From: Blastococcus sp. URHD0036
GTDB taxonomy: Bacteria; Actinomycetota; Actinomycetes; Mycobacteriales; Geodermatophilaceae
Direction of reading: 5' to 3'
DNA: 64,000 nt
Assembly (NCBI RefSeq): GCF_000701365.1
Contig: NZ_JNIK01000018.1
Coordinates: 248,001 to 312,000, forward strand
Positions 31,498-40,348 of this stretch are shown piece after piece (the stretch's first letter is position 1; each line of letters opens with the position of its first letter). The position numbers and the translations under genes were made by a program. Under the pieces are notes generated by a model. That model worked only from the letters and a program-made list of their open reading frames with translations, did not search any database and was not told where the DNA came from.

Positions 31498-32385
31498 GTG
31501 CGACTCCCCTCCATCCCCGGTCCGTCCGACGTCCTCGCCGCGGTGGACGGCCTCCGCGAGGGGCTGTCGGAGGCCGTCGCCCTCGTCCCGCGCGTGGTGG
31601 GTGCCGTCGCCAGCATCGAGGGGCTGCTCGACCGGGTGGGCGCGGTGGTGACCACCGCCGAGGGCCTGCTCGCCCGGGTCGACCGCACCGTCGGGGACCT
31701 CGAGCAGACGCGTCGTCGCGCCGACGAGACCATCACCCGGGCCGGCGACACGCTGGCGGAGGCCGACCACGCGATCAGCGCCGTCGGCGACACCCAGAAG
31801 AAGGCCGACGAGGCGATCAGCGCCGTCGGGGACACCCAGAAGAAGGCCGACGAGGCCATCTCCGCCGTCGGCGACACCCAGCGGAAGGCCGACGAGGCGA
31901 TCAGCGCCGTGGGGGAGACCCAGCGGAAGGCCGACGAGGCGATCAGCGCCGTCGGCGAGACCCAGAAGAAGGCCGACCAGGCCATCTCCGCGGTCGGCGA
32001 CACCATCGGTCAGGCGGAGGGGGCGGTGACGCGGGCGGAGGACCTCGTCTCCCGCGTCGACCCGCTCCTGGCCGGCTTCGAGGGCCCGTTGAAGCAGCTC
32101 GTGCCGATCGTGCAGCGACTGGCGGAGACGATGGAGCCGGACGAGGTCGAGGCGCTGGTCTCGATGATCGACCGGTTGCCCGTCCTGCTCGGCCACCTGG
32201 ACGACGACGTGCTGCCGATCCTCAAGACCCTCGACGGGGTCGGACCCGACGTGCACGACCTGCTGGACACCATGCAGGACCTGCGTCAGGTGGTGAAGGG
32301 CTTCCCGGGGTCGCGGCTCTTCCGTCGCCGCGGGGCCGAGGAGATCGCCGAGGAGGAGCAGGAGGAGGAGCAGGCCGGCTCCTGA
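31498..32385 (+). CDS. Coiled-coil protein with six 14-residue repeats
   Basis: A 295-residue soluble, helical protein of unknown function. The middle holds six copies of a 14-residue unit, ADEAISAVGDTQKK and close variants (31762-32013), which is two heptads per unit and so predicts a long coiled coil. A hydrophobic N-terminal amphipathic segment (VDGLREGLSEAVALVPRVVG) and an acidic C-terminus (EEIAEEEQEEEQ) flank it. I chose GTG 31498 instead of ATG 31471 because TAGCGT is seven bases upstream. It is divergent from the LCP-like gene. Similar repeats appear in phasin- and methyl-accepting-type helical proteins, but none of these is indicated. Confidence 0.8.
   Translation: MRLPSIPGPSDVLAAVDGLREGLSEAVALVPRVVGAVASIEGLLDRVGAVVTTAEGLLARVDRTVGDLEQTRRRADETITRAGDTLAEADHAISAVGDTQKKADEAISAVGDTQKKADEAISAVGDTQRKADEAISAVGETQRKADEAISAVGETQKKADQAISAVGDTIGQAEGAVTRAEDLVSRVDPLLAGFEGPLKQLVPIVQRLAETMEPDEVEALVSMIDRLPVLLGHLDDDVLPILKTLDGVGPDVHDLLDTMQDLRQVVKGFPGSRLFRRRGAEEIAEEEQEEEQAGS
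31762..32013 (+). repeat. 42-bp tandem repeat, six copies, coding
   Basis: Units begin at 31762, 31804, 31846, 31888, 31930 and 31972. Units 1-3 and 4-5 differ by few bases; unit 6 is the most diverged. In-frame and without indels, so copy number can change without breaking the gene. Confidence 0.9.
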
Positions 32386-32407
32386 ACCGGCCCGCTCCTC
32401 CGGGGGC

Positions 32408-32839
32408 TCACGTCTCGGTCGGGTAGCCCAGCGCCCGGACGACGTCGCCGATGCGCTCGAACGTCTCCCCCTCGGGGAGTCTGCGCAGCTCGTCGACCAC
32501 CGCGTCGGTGGCGCGGTGGTCCAGCGCGGCCTCCACCAGCGTCGGGCCGTCCGCGGGGAAGTCGGCGCGGTCCAGCCAGCGGGCCAGCTCGGCGCGCGCC
32601 ACGACGGCGTCCTCGGTCATGCCGACCGGCACCCCGCCCACCAGCGTGCCGGCGGGGTCGCTGGTCAGGTCGGGCTCGCCCTCGGCCACCGGCTCGGCCT
32701 CGCGCCACTCGTGGGAGCGGGTGGCGTGCTCGGCCTTGAGCATCCCCTGGATCTCGTGCTCGAGCTCCTCGTCGAGGCGCGGGTTGTGCTTGGTGCTGCG
32801 TGATGACACGCCGGCGAACTGGTCGTCGGTCTCACTCAC
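32408..32839 (-). CDS. DUF2795 domain-containing protein
   Basis: A 143-residue soluble, acidic protein. The C-terminal DUF2795 region (about 82-140) has ARAELARWLDRADFPADGPTLVEAAL and DELRRLPEGETFERIGDVVRALGY. The N-terminal part is charged and probably disordered (STKHNPRLDEELEHEIQGMLKAEH). Function unknown; such proteins are common in actinobacteria next to small stress-type genes, as here. The start has AGGAGGCAACC upstream on the minus strand. Confidence 0.88.
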   Translation of the reverse strand: MSETDDQFAGVSSRSTKHNPRLDEELEHEIQGMLKAEHATRSHEWREAEPVAEGEPDLTSDPAGTLVGGVPVGMTEDAVVARAELARWLDRADFPADGPTLVEAALDHRATDAVVDELRRLPEGETFERIGDVVRALGYPTET

Positions 32840-32879
32840 GGTTGCCTCCTGTGTGCTGGTCGTGCGGTGGATCCGGGCG

Positions 32880-33089
32880 TCACTTCTTCTTCAGCGCCGA
32901 CGGCTTGTGCACCGCGGTGCCGCCGCTCTTCTCGCTCTTCACCTCGTACTGCGGCTCGTCCGAGCTGGCCTTGACCTTCCGGCCCGCGGCCTCCGTGTCC
33001 TTCGTGATCTTCTTCTGGACGGTGCCCTCGGCCTCGCCGCCGTGGCTCTTCCACGTGACGTGGTCGCCCTTGCTGAGGTTGTCCGCCAT
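32880..33089 (-). CDS. Small DUF2945/hypervirulence-associated TUDOR-domain protein
   Basis: A 69-residue basic protein with KGDHVTWKSHGGEAEGTVQKK, the N-terminal motif of the DUF2945 (hypervirulence-associated TUDOR) family, then DEPQYEVKSEKSGGTAVHKPSALKKK. TUDOR-like small barrels bind nucleic acids or charged partners; the actinobacterial members have no established function. It lies 40 bases upstream of the DUF2795 gene on the same strand and is probably co-transcribed. Confidence 0.85.
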   Translation of the reverse strand: MADNLSKGDHVTWKSHGGEAEGTVQKKITKDTEAAGRKVKASSDEPQYEVKSEKSGGTAVHKPSALKKK

Positions 33090-33409
33090 GTCGTCCTCCC
33101 CGGTTCGGGCGCCGTCGCGTCCGTCCTCCGCTGCCTGCCCCCGCAGACGCGGGGACACACATCACCCGGACGGACCGCAGGTTCACTCCTGCGGGCGCTG
33201 CCTCCTGCGGCTCGCTCACGTAGCGTGGCCATCGACACGGAGTGCATCCCGGTCGGAGCTGGTCAGAGCAGGGTCGACCACTACCGACCGTCACCTCGTC
33301 GTCCTCGATCGCCGGCCCGGTCGACTCCATTCCCCCGGGGTCGGCCGGGTCGGCCCGTTCCGGGCACCGCACGGGCGCGCCGGGGCGCCGGCTGCCTACG
33401 CTCTGCCGT
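33090..33409. other. 320-base divergent non-coding region
   Basis: No gene seen. It carries a 7-bp inverted repeat (CCGCAGG 33175-33181 with CCTGCGG 33188-33194) whose loop holds GTTCAC, and a TAGCGT at 33221-33226 whose target is unclear. Its last bases hold the -10 for the gene at 33410. Confidence 0.4.
33397..33402 (+). promoter_or_regulatory. -10 box of leaderless SIP gene
   Basis: TACGCT seven bases before GTG 33410. Confidence 0.6.
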
Positions 33410-34186
33410 GTGACAGCTCCCGGCGACCTGCGGAACGTCGACGTCCTGACCGTCGTCTCGGTGGCGTCGGTGACACCCACGGTCCGCCGCGTGACGCTCA
33501 CCGGGTCGCCGGAGGCCGTCGCCGCCGCGGGGCCGACGGTGAACGTGCTGGTGCCGAGGGCGGACGACGCCGCCCCCCGCTGGCCGCAGGTGGCGCGCGA
33601 CGGCCGGGTGGTCTGGCCGGCCGGCTCGCACGGCGTCGCCCTGCGCAGCTACACCGCGCGGCGGCAGGACCCCGAGCGCGGCGAGGTGGAGATCGACTTC
33701 GTCCTCCACGGGGACGGTCCGGCGGCGTCCTGGGCGGCCGCCGCCGGCCCCGGCGCCCTCCTCGGGGTCGCCGGGAGCGGCGACCTCGCCCTCCGGCCGG
33801 CGTCCTGGCTGCTCCTGGTCGGCGACGAGACCTCGCTCCCCGCGATCAGCCGCATCCTCGCCGAGGCGGAGCCGACCACCACCGGGCTCGCGCTCGTCGA
33901 GGTGGCCGGGCCGGAGGAGGAGCAGCCGCTCGTGACGCCGCCGGGCGTGACCGTCCGCTGGCTGCACCGCGGGGGGACGCCGCCCGGGGAGACCACGCTG
34001 CTCGTCGACGCGGTCGCGGCACTGGAGCCCCCGACCGGGGAGGACGTCTTCGCCTGGGTGGGCGCGGAGTCCGCCGCCGTCCGGGCGATCCGTACCGATC
34101 TGCGCTCGCGGTGGGGCCTCGGCCGCGCCGGGCACCACGCGATCGGCTACTGGCGCCGCGGCCGCGCGATGGCGCCCGCCGGCTGA
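33410..34186 (+). CDS. Siderophore-interacting protein (FAD-dependent reductase)
   Basis: A 258-residue SIP-family reductase, probably removing iron from ferric siderophores in the cytoplasm. The FAD-binding motif RSYTAR (near residue 80) and the following EVEIDFVLHGDGPAASWAAAAGPG match the family, and the C-terminal part has VGDETSLPAISRIL, the NAD(P)H-side motif. The short loop before the end (FAWVGAESAAVRAIR) is typical of SIP. GTG 33410 is a leaderless start. Confidence 0.9.
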   Translation: MTAPGDLRNVDVLTVVSVASVTPTVRRVTLTGSPEAVAAAGPTVNVLVPRADDAAPRWPQVARDGRVVWPAGSHGVALRSYTARRQDPERGEVEIDFVLHGDGPAASWAAAAGPGALLGVAGSGDLALRPASWLLLVGDETSLPAISRILAEAEPTTTGLALVEVAGPEEEQPLVTPPGVTVRWLHRGGTPPGETTLLVDAVAALEPPTGEDVFAWVGAESAAVRAIRTDLRSRWGLGRAGHHAIGYWRRGRAMAPAG

Positions 34187-34290
34187 CAGCCGCGGGAGCA
34201 TCGCAGCGAGGAACGAGCGAGGAGCGGACCGCGGCGCGGAAGCCGGCCGGGGTACGGAGCGGGATGAGCGGCGTCCAGGGAGTTCACAGG

Positions 34291-34296
34291 TAGCGT
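34291..34296 (+). promoter_or_regulatory. Possible -10 box of phoP
   Basis: TAGCGT; the 5' UTR would be about 32 bases. A GTTCAC lies four bases before it (34282-34287), inside the spacer region. Confidence 0.45.
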
Positions 34297-34333
34297 CCAG
34301 TGCCACGCCAGCCGTCGACCGGAACCTGGGGCC

Positions 34334-35110
34334 ATGACGACGGCATCGGTGCGTTCTGCGGGAGGGTCAGTGCAGGGGACCCGGGACACGGGCGGTTCGA
34401 CCGGGCGGGCGCCCGAGGCGCGGCTGCTCGTGGTGGACGACGAGCCCAACATCCGTGAGCTGCTGTCGGCGAGCCTGCGCTACGCCGGCTTCGAGGTGGC
34501 GACGGCGGCGGACGGCCAGCAGGCCCTGGCCATGGCGGCGTCGTTCCGGCCCGACCTGCTGGTGCTCGACGTGATGATGCCGGGCCTCGACGGCTTCGGC
34601 GTGGTCCGCCGGCTGCGGGAGACCGGCCGGCACACGCCGGTGCTCTTCCTGACCGCCCGCGACGCCCCCGAGGACAAGGTCTCCGGCCTCACCCTCGGCG
34701 GCGACGACTACGTGACCAAGCCGTTCAGCCTGGACGAGGTGCTGGCCCGCATCCGGGCGGTGCTGCGCCGGACGAGCGTGGCCGCCCAGCGCGCCGCGGA
34801 GGCGCCCCGGCTCACGTTCGCCGACATCGAGTTGGACGAGGAGTCCCACGAGGTCCTCAAGGCCGGCACCCTGATCAGCCTGTCGCCCACCGAGTTCAAG
34901 CTGCTGCGCTACCTCATGGCCAACGCCGGGCGGGTGCTGTCGAAGGCGCAGATCCTCGACCACGTGTGGAACTACGACTTCAACGGCGAGGCCAACGTCG
35001 TCGAGTCCTACATCTCCTACCTGCGGCGCAAGGTGGACACGACCGAGCCGCGGCTGCTGCACACCATCCGCGGGGTCGGCTACACCCTGCGGCTGCCGCG
35101 GGGCGCATGA
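34334..35110 (+). CDS. phoP: Response regulator, PhoP (mycobacterial-type)
   Basis: OmpR-family response regulator of 258 residues. The receiver domain has the acidic pair VVDDEPNI (34-41), phosphorylation site Asp79 in VLDVMMPG and the switch lysine in VTKPFS; the winged-helix domain has LTFADIELDEESHEV and SPTEFKLLRYLMANAGRVLSK. It resembles mycobacterial PhoP, which responds to acid and stress and affects lipids, more than the phosphate regulator RegX3. Its gene overlaps the kinase gene by four bases (ATGA). Control of the pst PHO box by this protein is not shown. Confidence 0.93.
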   Translation: MTTASVRSAGGSVQGTRDTGGSTGRAPEARLLVVDDEPNIRELLSASLRYAGFEVATAADGQQALAMAASFRPDLLVLDVMMPGLDGFGVVRRLRETGRHTPVLFLTARDAPEDKVSGLTLGGDDYVTKPFSLDEVLARIRAVLRRTSVAAQRAAEAPRLTFADIELDEESHEVLKAGTLISLSPTEFKLLRYLMANAGRVLSKAQILDHVWNYDFNGEANVVESYISYLRRKVDTTEPRLLHTIRGVGYTLRLPRGA

Positions 35111-36606
35111 CGCCACCCGCTCCCGTACTGCGGGGCCCGCGGGTCCCGCTCAGGGTCACCCTCGTCGCCCTGCTCGTCGCGCTCGTGGCGCTCGCCCTCC
35201 TCGCCACGGGCTTCGCGGCGACGTCGCTGCTCAAGGGCTACCTCCTCGACCAGCAGGACGACGAGCTGCAGGCCACCGTCGAGCGGAACCTGCGACCCGA
35301 GGTGGTGCGCGCCTGCCTGAACCCGGGTTACGCCCGCCCCAGCACCACCCTCTACATCGCCTGCCTGACGCCGGACGACGACGTGCCGGTCCTGCTCAGC
35401 GCGCCCCGCGGGCCGGACGGCGACGACATGCTCCCGCTCGACGCCGGCGAGGTGGCGGAGCTGCGCGGCCACACCCGGCCGACGAACGTCTGGGTGGACG
35501 GCGAGCTGTGGCGGATGGCCTCGGGAGAGCTGCCCGGCGGCTTCACCCTCGTGGTCGGCTCCGACCTGGAGGGCGACCAGAAGGCGATCGCCCGGCTGGT
35601 CCGCATCGAGGTGCTCGTCGGGCTCGTCGTCCTGGCCGGGCTGGGGATCGCCGGCTACATGCTCGTGCGCAACAGCCTGCGACCGCTGGCCGAGGTCGAG
35701 CGGACGGCCCGGGCCATCGCCGGCGGTGACCTGTCCCGCCGGGTGCCCGCCGGTGACGAGCGCACCGAGGTGGGCCGGCTCTCGGCCGCGCTCAACGGGA
35801 TGCTCGGCCGGATCGAGACCGCCTTCTCCGCCCAGCGCGCCTCCGAGGAGCAGGCCCGGGCCTCCGAGGGCCGGATGCGCCGGTTCATCGCCGACGCCAG
35901 CCACGAGCTGCGCACCCCGCTGACGTCGATCCGCGGCTTCGCCGAGCTGTACCGGCAGGGCGCGGTGCGCGACCCCGACGACGTCGCCCGCCTGATGCAG
36001 CGCATCGAGGCCGAGGGCGGCCGGATGGGCCTGCTCGTCGAGGACCTCCTGCAGCTGGCCCGGCTGGACCAGCAGCGGCCGCTGACGGTCACGCCGGTCG
36101 ACCTCGCCGAGGTGGCCGGGGACGCCGTCCACGACGCCCGCGCGCTCCAGCCGGACCGGCCCCTGGAGCTGGCGGTCGACCCCGCGATGACCGAGCTGCC
36201 GGTGGTGCTCGGCGACGAGGCGCGACTCCGGCAGGTCGTCGGCAACCTCGTCACCAACGCGCTGGTGCACACGCCCGGCGACGCCCGGGTGACGGTGACC
36301 CTGGCCGAGGAGCCGGCGCCGGCCGGCGCCGAGGAGGACGGCGGCACGGTGGTCGTGCGGGTCGCCGACGAGGGGCCGGGGATGACGCCGGAGGACGCCG
36401 CCCGCGTGTTCGAGCGCTTCTACCGGGCCGATCCCAGCCGCCAGCGCGCGGCGGGGGGCACCGGGCTCGGGCTGGCGATCGTCTCGTCGCTGGTCGCCGC
36501 GCACGGCGGCACGGTGGTGCTGGACACGGCTCCGGGCCGGGGCGCGGTGTTCACCGTGCGGCTGCCCCGCAGCGGTCCGCCGGAGCGCCCCGGGGTGCCC
36601 GGCTGA
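35107..36606 (+). CDS. phoR: Sensor histidine kinase, PhoR partner of PhoP
   Basis: A 499-residue two-TM sensor kinase: TM1 about 13-35, an extracellular sensor domain (35-160) of about 125 residues, TM2 about 160-183, a HAMP linker (LRPLAEVERTARAIAGGDLSRRV), a DHp domain with the phospho-accepting H-box FIADASHELRTPL, and a C-terminal ATPase with N-box and GxG motifs (VRVADEGPGM, GGTGLGLAIV). The extracellular domain carries two cysteines (ACLNP, IACLTP) that could form a disulfide. ATG 35107 overlaps phoP. The ligand is unknown. Confidence 0.9.
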   Translation: MTPPAPVLRGPRVPLRVTLVALLVALVALALLATGFAATSLLKGYLLDQQDDELQATVERNLRPEVVRACLNPGYARPSTTLYIACLTPDDDVPVLLSAPRGPDGDDMLPLDAGEVAELRGHTRPTNVWVDGELWRMASGELPGGFTLVVGSDLEGDQKAIARLVRIEVLVGLVVLAGLGIAGYMLVRNSLRPLAEVERTARAIAGGDLSRRVPAGDERTEVGRLSAALNGMLGRIETAFSAQRASEEQARASEGRMRRFIADASHELRTPLTSIRGFAELYRQGAVRDPDDVARLMQRIEAEGGRMGLLVEDLLQLARLDQQRPLTVTPVDLAEVAGDAVHDARALQPDRPLELAVDPAMTELPVVLGDEARLRQVVGNLVTNALVHTPGDARVTVTLAEEPAPAGAEEDGGTVVVRVADEGPGMTPEDAARVFERFYRADPSRQRAAGGTGLGLAIVSSLVAAHGGTVVLDTAPGRGAVFTVRLPRSGPPERPGVPG

Positions 36607-36624
36607 GGGAGCGGCACCGCTGGC

Positions 36625-36630
36625 TACCGT
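36625..36630 (+). promoter_or_regulatory. -10 box of leaderless thioesterase gene
   Basis: TACCGT seven bases before GTG 36638. Confidence 0.55.
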
Positions 36631-36637
36631 CGGCTCC

Positions 36638-37375
36638 GTGGCTCCACACAGCAACGACGCGCCCGCCGACGGATCGCCCTACGACGCCGACCTGATGGCG
36701 GCCGTGACCGAGCTGGGCGACGCCCTGCGCGGGCTGGTCGACGCGTCGGTCCGGACCGCCGTCCCCGTCGAGGACCTCCGGGCGGCCGCGGCCGGGGCCC
36801 GCGAGCTGACCACGCAGCTGGCGGCCGCCCGCCGGCCGGCCGGCCGGCTGTCGCCGCTGGACGACATCCGCGCCTTCCGGCAGGTCTACAACATGGTCAG
36901 CGGCGTGGGCAGCGCCCTGGCGCCGCCGGTCGTCGTCCGTGTGGTGGAGGACGGTGTGCTGGCCGAGACCACCTTCGGCCTGGCCTACGAGGGTCCGCCG
37001 GGGTTCCTGCACGGCGGCATGACCGGCCTGGTGATGGACCAGGTGCTCGGTGCGGCGGCGATCCACGCGGGGCTGTGGGGGATGACCGCCCGGCTCGAGA
37101 TCGACTACCGCGGGCCGGTGCCGCTGGACACCCCGGTCGTCCTCGTCGGCCGGGTCACCGAGTCCGCCGGGCGCAAGACGATCGTCACCGGGACGATCGC
37201 CCTGGCCACCGACCCGGACACCCCGCTGATCGAGGCCCGCGGCGTCTTCGTGACCCCTCGCGCCGAGCAGATGCAGAGCTACTTCTCCGGGGTCTCCGAC
37301 GCCTCCGGACGCCCCTCCCCGCCGGGCCGGCCGACGGATGCGACCGCGCCCCTGCCGGCGGACGGCGCCCGGTGA
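36638..37375 (+). CDS. PaaI-family hotdog thioesterase
   Basis: A 245-residue protein with a single hotdog domain in its second half. The signature GFLHGGMTGLVMDQVLG (about residues 125-141) matches PaaI/YbgC thioesterases, and the catalytic Asp is likely in VMDQ. The N-terminal ~90 residues are helical and not part of the hotdog, and the tail is Pro/Ser-rich. Substrate acyl-CoA is unknown. The GTG start at 36638 is leaderless; the stop overlaps the cysQ start (GTGA). Confidence 0.85.
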   Translation: MAPHSNDAPADGSPYDADLMAAVTELGDALRGLVDASVRTAVPVEDLRAAAAGARELTTQLAAARRPAGRLSPLDDIRAFRQVYNMVSGVGSALAPPVVVRVVEDGVLAETTFGLAYEGPPGFLHGGMTGLVMDQVLGAAAIHAGLWGMTARLEIDYRGPVPLDTPVVLVGRVTESAGRKTIVTGTIALATDPDTPLIEARGVFVTPRAEQMQSYFSGVSDASGRPSPPGRPTDATAPLPADGAR

Positions 37376-38097
37376 GGGACGTCGACGTCGCCGTCGAGGC
37401 CGCCCGGGCCGCCGCCGACGTCCTCCTGGACCTGCGGGCCGGCGAGCTGACCGGCCGGGCGCTGGGCGACGCCGGTGACGCCCGGGCCCAGCAGGCGATC
37501 GCCGCCGTGCTCGCCGCGCACCGCGCGGACGACGCGGTCCTCAGCGAGGAGGCCGCCGACGACCCCCGCCGGCTCACCGCCGACCGGGTCTGGATCGTCG
37601 ACCCGCTCGACGGCACCCGCGAGTACGGCGAACCCGGCCGGGGCGACTGGGCGGTGCACGTGGCGCTGTGGGAGGCCGGCGCGCTCGCCACGGCCGCCGT
37701 CGCCCTGCCCGGGGTGGGCGAGCTGCTGGTCACCGACCCGCCGCCGGCGGTCCCGGACCCGGGCGCCCGCCGGCCCCGCATCGCGGTCAGCCGCAGCCGC
37801 CCGCCGGAGGTCGCCACCGCGGCCGCCGAGGCGGTCGGGGGCGAGCTCGTCGCACTCGGTTCGGCCGGCTACAAGGTGACCGCCGTGGTCCGCGGCGAGG
37901 TGGACGCCTACGTCCACGCCGGCGGCCAGTACCAGTGGGACTCCGCGGCCCCGGTGGCGATCGCGCTGTCCGCCGGGCTGCACGCCAGCCGGCTGGACGG
38001 TTCGCCGCTGCGCTACAACGAGCCCGATCCGTGGCTGCCGGACCTGCTGGTGTGCCGCCCCGAGCTGGCTCCGGCCCTCCTGGCCGCCGTCCGCTGA
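37372..38097 (+). CDS. cysQ: 3'(2'),5'-bisphosphate nucleotidase, CysQ-like
   Basis: Inositol monophosphatase-family enzyme of 241 residues. The metal-binding motifs are LSEEAADD (Glu ligands near residue 60), DPLDGTREY (DPxDGT motif) and QYQWDSAAP (WDxAP). CysQ hydrolyses PAP/PAPS in sulfate assimilation. The gene precedes cysD and cysN, so a sulfur role is far more likely than inositol metabolism. GTG 37372 overlaps the thioesterase stop by four bases. Confidence 0.92.
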   Translation: MRDVDVAVEAARAAADVLLDLRAGELTGRALGDAGDARAQQAIAAVLAAHRADDAVLSEEAADDPRRLTADRVWIVDPLDGTREYGEPGRGDWAVHVALWEAGALATAAVALPGVGELLVTDPPPAVPDPGARRPRIAVSRSRPPEVATAAAEAVGGELVALGSAGYKVTAVVRGEVDAYVHAGGQYQWDSAAPVAIALSAGLHASRLDGSPLRYNEPDPWLPDLLVCRPELAPALLAAVR

Positions 38098-38102
38098 ACC
38101 CC

Positions 38103-39029
38103 ATGGCGGACACTGGACCCGTGACGAGCCCTGACTACCGGCTGACCCAGCTGGAGACGCTGGAGGCCGAGTCCATCCACGTCATCCGCGAGGTCGCCGC
38201 CGAGCTCGAGCGGCCGGTGCTGCTGTTCTCCGGCGGCAAGGACTCGATCGTGATGCTCGAGCTGGCGCGCAAGGCGTTCGCCCCGGCGCGGATCCCCTTC
38301 CCGGTCATGCACGTCGACACCGGGCTGAACTTCCCCGAGGTGCTGGAGTTCCGCGACAAGCGGGTCGCCGAGCTCGGCGTCGAGCTCGTGGTCGCCTCCG
38401 TGCCCGACGCCATCGCCGCCGGCACGGTGAAGGAGGAGCCCAACGGCTCCCGCAACCGCATCCAGACGCCGGTGCTGCTGGACGCCGTCGAGGAGCACGG
38501 CTTCACCGCACTGTTCGGCGGCGCCCGGCGGGACGAGGACAAGGCCCGCGCCAAGGAGCGGCTGTTCTCCTTCCGCGACGAGTTCGGCCAGTGGGACCCG
38601 AAGAACCAGCGCCCCGAGTTGTGGGACCTCTACAACGGCCGGATCCACCTGGGCGAGTCGATCCGCGTCTTCCCGCTGTCGAACTGGACCGAGCTCGACA
38701 TCTGGCAGTACATCGCCCGCGAGCGCATCGCCATCCCCCCGCTGTACCTCGCGCAGGAGCGGGAGGTCGTCGAGCGGCAGGGGATGCTCTACGCGGTCAA
38801 CCAGTTCATCCGCCCCCGCGACGGCGAGCCGGTGTTCCGCGAGACGGTGCGCTACCGCACCGTCGGAGACGCGAACCTGACCGCCGCCGTCCGCTCGCAG
38901 GCCGTCACGGTGGAGGAGGTCATCGCCGAGATCGCGGTGACCCGGATGACCGAGCGCGGCGCCACCCGCGGCGACGACAAGGTCAGCGACGCCGCCATGG
39001 AGGACCGGAAGAAGGAGGGCTACTTCTGA
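38103..39029 (+). CDS. cysD: Sulfate adenylyltransferase subunit CysD
   Basis: Small catalytic subunit of ATP sulfurylase: makes APS from sulfate and ATP together with the GTPase CysN. The 308-residue protein has the PP-loop LLFSGGKDSIVMLELA and the CysD-specific PFPVMHVDTGLNFPEV and GGARRDEDKARAKER segments. ATG 38103 is used. A GTG at 38121 (VTSPDYRLTQ) would give a slightly shorter form. The TGA stop and the cysN ATG share one base (TGATG). Confidence 0.95.
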   Translation: MADTGPVTSPDYRLTQLETLEAESIHVIREVAAELERPVLLFSGGKDSIVMLELARKAFAPARIPFPVMHVDTGLNFPEVLEFRDKRVAELGVELVVASVPDAIAAGTVKEEPNGSRNRIQTPVLLDAVEEHGFTALFGGARRDEDKARAKERLFSFRDEFGQWDPKNQRPELWDLYNGRIHLGESIRVFPLSNWTELDIWQYIARERIAIPPLYLAQEREVVERQGMLYAVNQFIRPRDGEPVFRETVRYRTVGDANLTAAVRSQAVTVEEVIAEIAVTRMTERGATRGDDKVSDAAMEDRKKEGYF

Positions 39030-40348
39030 TGGGAGCTCCTGGAGAAGGCGTCGTCGACGTGCACTCCCCCGTGGCCGAGAAGGTCGTCGAGCTGGCGACC
39101 GCGCGCAAGGACATCCTGCGGATCGCCACGGCCGGCTCGGTGGACGACGGCAAGAGCACCCTCATCGGCCGGCTGCTGTACGACAGCAAGGCCGTCTTCG
39201 AGGACCAGTACGAGGCGGTCGCCCGCGCCAGCAAGGGCGACTTCGTCGACCTCGCGCTGCTGACCGACGGCCTGCGCGCCGAGCGCGAGCAGGGCATCAC
39301 CATCGACGTCGCCTACCGGTACTTCAGCACCCCCCGGCGGACGTTCATCCTCGCCGACACCCCCGGGCACGTGCAGTACACCCGCAACATGGTCACCGGC
39401 GCCTCGACCGCAGATCTCGCGATCGTGCTCGTCGACGCCCGGAAGGGCCTGCTGGAGCAGAGCCGCCGGCACGCCTTCCTCGCCTCGCTGCTGCGGGTGC
39501 CGCACCTGGTCGTCGCGGTGAACAAGATGGACCTGGTCGACTGGTCGGAGGAGGTCTTCGAGCGGATCAGCGACGAGTTCGGCGCGTTCGCCGCGAAGCT
39601 GAACGTCCCGGACCTGACCGTCGTCCCCATCTCGGCGCTGCACGGCGACAACGTCGTCAGCCACTCGCCGAACACGCCCTGGTACGAGGGCCCCACGCTG
39701 CTGCACCACCTCGAGCACGTGCACGTGGCCAGCGACCGCAACCTCACCGACGCGCGCTTCCCCGTGCAGTACGTCATCCGGCCGCAGTCGGACGCCTTCC
39801 ACGACTACCGCGGTTACGCCGGCACGGTCGGCAGCGGGGTGCTGCGCACCGGCGACGAGGTGCAGGTCCTGCCCAGCGGGCTGACGACGACGATCGCCGG
39901 CATCGACGGCCCGCGCGGCCCGGTCGACGAGGCGTTCGCGCCGATGTCGGTGACCGTGCGGCTGGCCGACGACCTCGACGTCTCCCGTGGGGACCTCATC
40001 TGCCGCCCGGACAACGCGCCGCAGGTCACCCAGGACCTCGACGCCCTGGTGTGCTGGATGGCCGACGAGCCGCTGCGCCCGCGGCAGCGGCTGGCGGTCA
40101 AGCACACGACCCGGAGCGTGCGGGCGGTGGTGAAGGACGTGACCTACCGGCTGGACGTCAACACCCTGCACCGGGAGCCGGAGGCCGGTGAGCTGGGCCT
40201 CAACGACATCGGCCGGGTCAGGCTGCGCACCACCCAGCCGCTGTTCGTCGACGACTACCTGCGCAACCGGGTGACCGGCCGCTTCATCCTCGTCGACGAG
40301 GCCACGAACGCCACCGTCGGCGCCGGGATGCTGACCCCCGCCGGGTGA
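39029..40348 (+). CDS. cysN: Sulfate adenylyltransferase subunit CysN
   Basis: GTP-dependent regulatory subunit of ATP sulfurylase, 439 residues. GTPase motifs: GSVDDGKST (G1), DTPGH (G3), NKMD (G4) and SALHGDN (G5). The length indicates CysN alone, without the APS kinase CysC domain that is fused in some actinobacteria. No cysC is seen here. It is co-transcribed with cysQ and cysD, and a transporter gene follows with a four-base overlap. Confidence 0.95.
   Translation: MGAPGEGVVDVHSPVAEKVVELATARKDILRIATAGSVDDGKSTLIGRLLYDSKAVFEDQYEAVARASKGDFVDLALLTDGLRAEREQGITIDVAYRYFSTPRRTFILADTPGHVQYTRNMVTGASTADLAIVLVDARKGLLEQSRRHAFLASLLRVPHLVVAVNKMDLVDWSEEVFERISDEFGAFAAKLNVPDLTVVPISALHGDNVVSHSPNTPWYEGPTLLHHLEHVHVASDRNLTDARFPVQYVIRPQSDAFHDYRGYAGTVGSGVLRTGDEVQVLPSGLTTTIAGIDGPRGPVDEAFAPMSVTVRLADDLDVSRGDLICRPDNAPQVTQDLDALVCWMADEPLRPRQRLAVKHTTRSVRAVVKDVTYRLDVNTLHREPEAGELGLNDIGRVRLRTTQPLFVDDYLRNRVTGRFILVDEATNATVGAGMLTPAG

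Noticed and set aside
33221-33242. Leaderless start of the SIP gene at GTG 33242
   Set aside because: TAGCGT at 33221 is 15 bases from that GTG, and the extra N-terminal residues have no resemblance to SIP proteins; TACGCT before GTG 33410 fits much better.
39029-40348. CysNC fusion (APS kinase domain)
   Set aside because: The protein ends after the CysN domain at 439 residues; no APS kinase motif is present.
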